Shown in pieces: positions 61,201-64,000 of a stretch of 64,000 nucleotides of DNA. Numbering within the stretch: position 1 is the stretch's first letter; each line of letters starts with the position of its first letter. The notes under the pieces were generated by a model. It worked only from the letters and a program-made list of their open reading frames with translations. It did no database searches and was not told the DNA's origin. The DNA is from Parabacteroides chongii (GTDB taxonomy: Bacteria > Bacteroidota > Bacteroidia > Bacteroidales > Tannerellaceae): contig NZ_CP120849.1 in NCBI RefSeq assembly GCF_029581355.1, forward strand, positions 3,008,501 to 3,072,500. The letters run 5' to 3'. The position numbers were made by a program, and so were the translations under genes.

Positions 61201-61616
61201 CCTGGTTGGAACGTACAGCAGGTTTGGATGGTGTAGGTATGATTCAGGACCTGGTGGAAGGAAAACGTTGGGAAAAACCGGGTGATCAGGCTGAGTTCTC
61301 CCGTCTGTCTTCCGCAAATGCCAGCTTGAATGTGAAACGTACGGATTTCTTCTTGTTCAATAACGACTTCCTGCGTTTGAGAAACGTTACATTGGGCTAT
61401 ACGATTCCGAAAATGTTGACTCAGAAACTGGGTATTGCCAATGCCCGTGTTTACCTGACAGGTGACAATCTGTGTACATTCGGACCGGCTGCTAAACGTC
61501 ACAGCGAACCGGAAACCGGTGTGTTAGGTAACAACTACAATGGTAATACCGAAACCGATAATGGTGTTCAGGGATCAAGAAGAGTTTATATGGCAGGTAT
61601 TCAGGTAACATTTTAA
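58290..61616 (+). CDS. SusC/RagA TonB-dependent receptor (second tandem paralog)
   Basis: A 1108-aa outer-membrane importer closely similar along its length to the SusC at 52858, with shared stretches such as NFRGAWGTSDNAV, RKLRQDY and DLPLSAQVG. Domains: signal region, CarboxypepD-like (AGFVEDEMGPVAGASISIKG), TonB box region (DEVVVVAYGTTKKSSFTGSASV), plug and barrel ending YMAGIQVTF. No STN domain. Its promoter appears to lie in the invertible segment just upstream, so expression may be phase variable. SusD follows by 12 bp. Confidence 0.94.
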   Translation: MLTNSKLVKTLVLATVFGTVGTIEASVIPTSLGATITQQKSKVAGFVEDEMGPVAGASISIKGTSNGTITDMDGKFELDGVQKGNVLVISFVGLQTQEITWNGQSSIKVKLLSDTQDLDEVVVVAYGTTKKSSFTGSASVVKSDQLEKISATSFTEALQGMSAGVNVSNNEGNPGGETRIQIRGISSMSGKTTPLYVVDGMPYDGSINSISPSDIESMTVLKDAAASSLYGSRAANGVVVITTKKGKVGKPVINFRGAWGTSDNAVANPKKADPYQQLTNLWRGIYNDKHYVEGLDSKTAGDYASANLLSRAVNPRVNSKGETVYVTPFKWTGDASNYVLHDGEGNCWTNPDLEMVWDESDYDWYGALFSRKLRQDYGIDVSGATQDGKTNYFTSLSYLNDKGYANNQYYKRYSFRASVTTELTNWLNMGGSLAYSYSRQNISGATRATVYSNTLNSPWLRNEDNTAWYTSQKTGKRIYDFGENSMNFFGIHCLANSGDYWNNPNDDDFNNKEGGMLTAHYFAGLNLPFDIKFKTNVNLDDITETQYQYGSAVHGQGQQQPYGVTVLTNGGWASRTNYKTQSVTWNNLLTWNKSFGEHNLDLMLGHEFYHYNQQYDYSYGEGIMQIGQFETASTTSNWEINSWRNRYSLLSFFGKADYNFQNKYYLSASFRRDGSSRFSKESRWGNFFSVGASWRISKEEFMENTSSWLDNLSLRGSYGTSGNDKLYPRNAGNGQAGDEILYAYQAYYTKENLFGAAGYKPMTIATPNLKWERNEQYNIAVDFSFLNRLSGTIEYYSRSSKDLLYYRDLPLSAQVGDAAGYNTNLGNVRNSGFEITLSAAAIKNKEFQWNIDLNFSTLDNEVTYLPGGAYTYANRGATYKLEEGHSLYEFYMPKHAGVNPDNGNRLYLIKDGNGGWKTTENYSDVTMNDYQWCGSAIPTAFGSITNTFNYKGFDLSFMFYASFGATMYDYTWLERTAGLDGVGMIQDLVEGKRWEKPGDQAEFSRLSSANASLNVKRTDFFLFNNDFLRLRNVTLGYTIPKMLTQKLGIANARVYLTGDNLCTFGPAAKRHSEPETGVLGNNYNGNTETDNGVQGSRRVYMAGIQVTF

Positions 61617-61628
61617 TTAAGTCGAAGT

Positions 61629-63287
61629 ATGAAAAGATTATATAGAACATTTAAATTTACAGCAATTGCTTTATTGGCGATCTCTCTGAGCAATTGTACG
61701 GGGGAGTTGACTACCAATTCATCAACGGATGTAGATGAATCGACCATCCTGTCCAGTACGACGGGATTGAATATGTCGTTGACCGGTACTTATAAATATT
61801 TATTATTAGGTGAATCAGGTGCCGGCAGTCAGAACGATGCTTGTTATGCCGGTGTTACCGGGCTGTGCATGGGATATGATTTGCTGGGTGCAGATATCCT
61901 GAGTACAAAGAATTACGGTGGTTCGGTAGAAGATCACTATCGTTTTAGCGAAGGTCGTACACAATCTGCGGGTGACTATGCAAAACGTATCTGGACAAAT
62001 ATGTATAAGATTATCAACCAGGTAAATGTCATTATTGATGCACTTCCCGAAGCAACAGGTACTGAAGAGGAGAAAGCTGAATTGAAAGGACAGTGCCTGG
62101 CTATGCGTGGTATCGCTTATTTCAATCTGCTTTTGAATTACCAGCAGACTTATGCTATTGCTAAAGATAAACGTGGTGTTATTCTTCGTTTGTCTTCTGA
62201 GGATCCTGATTCCATGCCTTTTTCTACTGTAGAGCAAGGTTATCAGCAGGTGATCAAGGATCTTAAAGAAGCAGAATCTCTGCTGGCTTCTTTTGAACGT
62301 ATTGAAGAATGGCGTGTGAATGCTGAAGTTGCTGCCGGTTATCTGGCTCGTGTATATCAGGTGATGGGTGACTGGAATAATGCACTGACGGAGGCAAAGA
62401 AGTTGTATGACAATCATTCTTCATTGATGACCAAAACAGAATGGTGCAGTGGATTTGATAATCTAATCTCAGACGGATGTAAGGAAGTTATCTGGGGAAT
62501 TAAGTTTACAAACTTATCTAATATTAGTTCCAATACAGAGTTTAACTATTGGTATAATCAGGATCCGAGTTATGGTGAAGGTATGACCGATGGTCCGATT
62601 TATAGCTTCATCAACTTATTTGTTGATTCCAGGTATGTACAATTGTTTGACGATACTGATTTCCGTGGCAGTAAATGTACTAAAACAGAAGGTGTGACAG
62701 ATGCTGATGTGAAACCCGTTATGTTCTGGCATCGTACTGCTAATGGTAATGAGGAAACAAGGGCTAAATGGGCATATAACAAATTCAAATATTATGGTGA
62801 TGCCAATGGTTCTCCTCAGGGACATACCTATCCTGAATTTTGCTACATGCGTAGTGCTGAAATGTTATTGATCATGGCGGAAGCTGAAGCTAACCTGAAC
62901 AACCTGGGAGCAGCTTTGTCTCATCTGAATACGTTGCAAAACGCTCGTGAAGTGGCTAAACCGACCACGGCAGCTGATAAAGATGCACTTTTGGAAGCTA
63001 TTTATGTAGAACGTCGTAAGGAATTATTAGGAGAAGGTGTAACAGGTATGTATGATTTGATGCGTTTGCAGAAACCGCTTTATCGTTATGCTGCAACCAC
63101 GGAAGATCCGGCAGGCCATTTCTCTTTGGGCTTGAATTTCCTGGATAACTATAATCCGACCGATAAAGCTCCTTACGGTTATTTGCCGTCTAATGATTAC
63201 CGCTTCCTGTATCAGATTCCACAATTGGAATTTACACAGAATACTGTTATCAGTGAATCTGAACAGAATCCGTTCAAGGGAAATTAA
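61629..63287 (+). CDS. SusD/RagB lipoprotein (second tandem paralog)
   Basis: A 552-aa SusD-family lipoprotein (lipobox LSNC). It has GQCLAMRGIAYFNLLLNYQQTYAIAKDKRGVIL, MRSAEMLLIMAEAEANL and YVERRKELLGEGVTGMYDLMRL, which parallel the first paralog. Pair to the SusC at 58290. A terminator follows at 63315. Confidence 0.94.
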   Translation: MKRLYRTFKFTAIALLAISLSNCTGELTTNSSTDVDESTILSSTTGLNMSLTGTYKYLLLGESGAGSQNDACYAGVTGLCMGYDLLGADILSTKNYGGSVEDHYRFSEGRTQSAGDYAKRIWTNMYKIINQVNVIIDALPEATGTEEEKAELKGQCLAMRGIAYFNLLLNYQQTYAIAKDKRGVILRLSSEDPDSMPFSTVEQGYQQVIKDLKEAESLLASFERIEEWRVNAEVAAGYLARVYQVMGDWNNALTEAKKLYDNHSSLMTKTEWCSGFDNLISDGCKEVIWGIKFTNLSNISSNTEFNYWYNQDPSYGEGMTDGPIYSFINLFVDSRYVQLFDDTDFRGSKCTKTEGVTDADVKPVMFWHRTANGNEETRAKWAYNKFKYYGDANGSPQGHTYPEFCYMRSAEMLLIMAEAEANLNNLGAALSHLNTLQNAREVAKPTTAADKDALLEAIYVERRKELLGEGVTGMYDLMRLQKPLYRYAATTEDPAGHFSLGLNFLDNYNPTDKAPYGYLPSNDYRFLYQIPQLEFTQNTVISESEQNPFKGN

Positions 63288-63314
63288 TTTGTAAATTATA
63301 GTAAGTAAAGACGA

Positions 63315-63348
63315 GAGGCGTGTCCGCGATGGATATGCCTCTTTTTTT
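63315..63348 (+). terminator. Terminator after the second SusC/SusD paralog pair
   Basis: GAGGCGTGTCC (63315-63325) pairs with GGATATGCCTC (63331-63341) through an 11-bp stem with two G-U pairs, followed by seven Ts. Confidence 0.88.
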
Positions 63349-63363
63349 ATACTACTTATTTTC

Positions 63364-63394
63364 TTGTAAAGGAGCGATGAACTGAATATCTTTG
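63364..63394 (+). promoter_or_regulatory. Promoter of the metallophosphoesterase gene
   Basis: TTG (63364-63366), 20-nt spacer, TATCTTTG (63387-63394), a match to the Bacteroidetes consensus, 35 bp upstream of the ATG at 63430. Confidence 0.75.
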
Positions 63395-63429
63395 TAAAAT
63401 TCAAATCATTAATAACTTAAAATAATACC

Positions 63430-64000
63430 ATGAACAAGATCAATCTTTTCTTTCTCTTTTTATTATTGACTACTCTTCCTGCCTTTTCACAGGATGACAT
63501 CCAAATCACCCATGCTCCTTATCTGCAAAATTTGGGTGAGAATGAAGTGACAATCGTTTGGACGGTCAATAAACCATCGGTAGGTTGGGTGGAACTGGCA
63601 CCGGATGACGGGACACATTTTTATCAGACGGAGCGTCCGAAGTTCTTCAATGCAAAGAACGGAATAAAGCAGACATCTACCGTTCATGCGGTTCATCTGA
63701 AAGGATTGAAGGCGGGTACATGTTATCGGTATCGGGTATATTCACAGGAAGTCCTGAGCCATGTCGGTTGGCGGGTGATATATGGGAATGTGGCTGCCAC
63801 CTCTGTTTACGGGAAACAACCATTAGAGTTTCAAACCAGTGATCATGGCAGGCAAGCGGTGAACTTTGCGATGGTCAATGATATTCACGGCAAGAGTGAT
63901 CTTTTGGAAAAGCTTGTATCACATTGTGACCTGAAAACAACCGATATGTTCCTGTTCAATGGAGATATGGTATCTATCTTCAATAGTGAAAAAGAAATAT
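63430..64000 (+). CDS. Secreted calcineurin-like metallophosphoesterase (purple acid phosphatase type), partial
   Basis: The gene runs off the window after about 190 codons. It starts MNKINLFFLFLLLTTLPAFSQ, a signal peptide, then a fibronectin-like domain (ITHAPYLQNLGENEVTIVWT, HAVHLKGLKAGTCYRYRVYS) as in purple acid phosphatases. The phosphoesterase domain begins with MVNDIHGKSD and LFNGDM, the first metal-binding motifs. It has its own promoter and follows the tandem SusC/SusD pairs, so it may act on a phosphorylated substrate they handle (inference). Confidence 0.85.
   Translation, partial: MNKINLFFLFLLLTTLPAFSQDDIQITHAPYLQNLGENEVTIVWTVNKPSVGWVELAPDDGTHFYQTERPKFFNAKNGIKQTSTVHAVHLKGLKAGTCYRYRVYSQEVLSHVGWRVIYGNVAATSVYGKQPLEFQTSDHGRQAVNFAMVNDIHGKSDLLEKLVSHCDLKTTDMFLFNGDMVSIFNSEKEI

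Overview
The window is Bacteroidales chromosomal DNA, most likely Parabacteroides or a close relative (inference). The evidence is three SusC/SusD pairs, an ECF sigma/FecR pair, several Bacteroidales-type families of unknown function (DUF6340, DUF4251, DUF4783, DUF4837, DUF6722), and promoters of the Bacteroidetes type (TTG or TTTG, 18-20 nt, TAnnTTTG). No phage, plasmid, transposase, integrase or CRISPR array is visible.

Layout. 1-8.7 kb: a TPR sensor kinase, an exported TIM-barrel protein, a DUF6340 lipoprotein, a small acidic protein, tRNA-Thr(CGT), and a large ABC exporter followed by a lipoprotein. 8.7-12.6 kb (minus strand): a five-gene partner-switching cassette, STAS protein, RsbW-like ATPase, membrane kinase-like protein lacking the phospho-acceptor His, soluble histidine kinase, and receiver-PP2C phosphatase. 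12.7-13.2 kb: a 450-bp nested palindromic non-coding element. 13.2-33.7 kb: housekeeping genes, including a Ca2+-type P-ATPase, a TIGR01212 radical SAM protein, DPP IV, lipA, ppk1, two RNA methyltransferases, nadC, rlmH, aroC and a SlyD-like isomerase, with several small or unknown proteins. 33.9-37 kb: an LTA-synthase-type sulfatase-fold transferase and a MalY-type aminotransferase. 37.2-45.4 kb: an ECF sigma/FecR-controlled SusC(STN)/SusD system with a GH29-like lipoprotein. 45.4-52 kb: the ilvD-ilvB-ilvN-thioesterase-ilvC operon behind a leader-peptide attenuator. 52.8-64 kb: two tandem paralogous SusC/SusD pairs and the start of a secreted metallophosphoesterase.

The strongest regulatory signals are non-coding. 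(1) A perfect 20-bp inverted repeat bounds 57847-58125 upstream of the third SusC; the enclosed DNA carries a TATATTTG promoter box pointing away from the gene, so this looks like an invertible promoter captured OFF. (2) A classical ilv attenuator is present: canonical promoter, 19-residue leader peptide with 12 Ile/Leu/Val, a 9-bp antiterminator whose first strand abuts the leader stop codon, and an intrinsic terminator. (3) The 12708-13160 element folds as one nested palindrome. (4) Three intergenic regions carry short arrays with 22-23 bp period and locus-specific sequence. (5) Heptamer repeats flank aroC and join ilvD to ilvB, and a palindromic insert lies in frame within the sulfatase gene.

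All calls are from reading the sequence. Family names come from motif recognition, not database searches.
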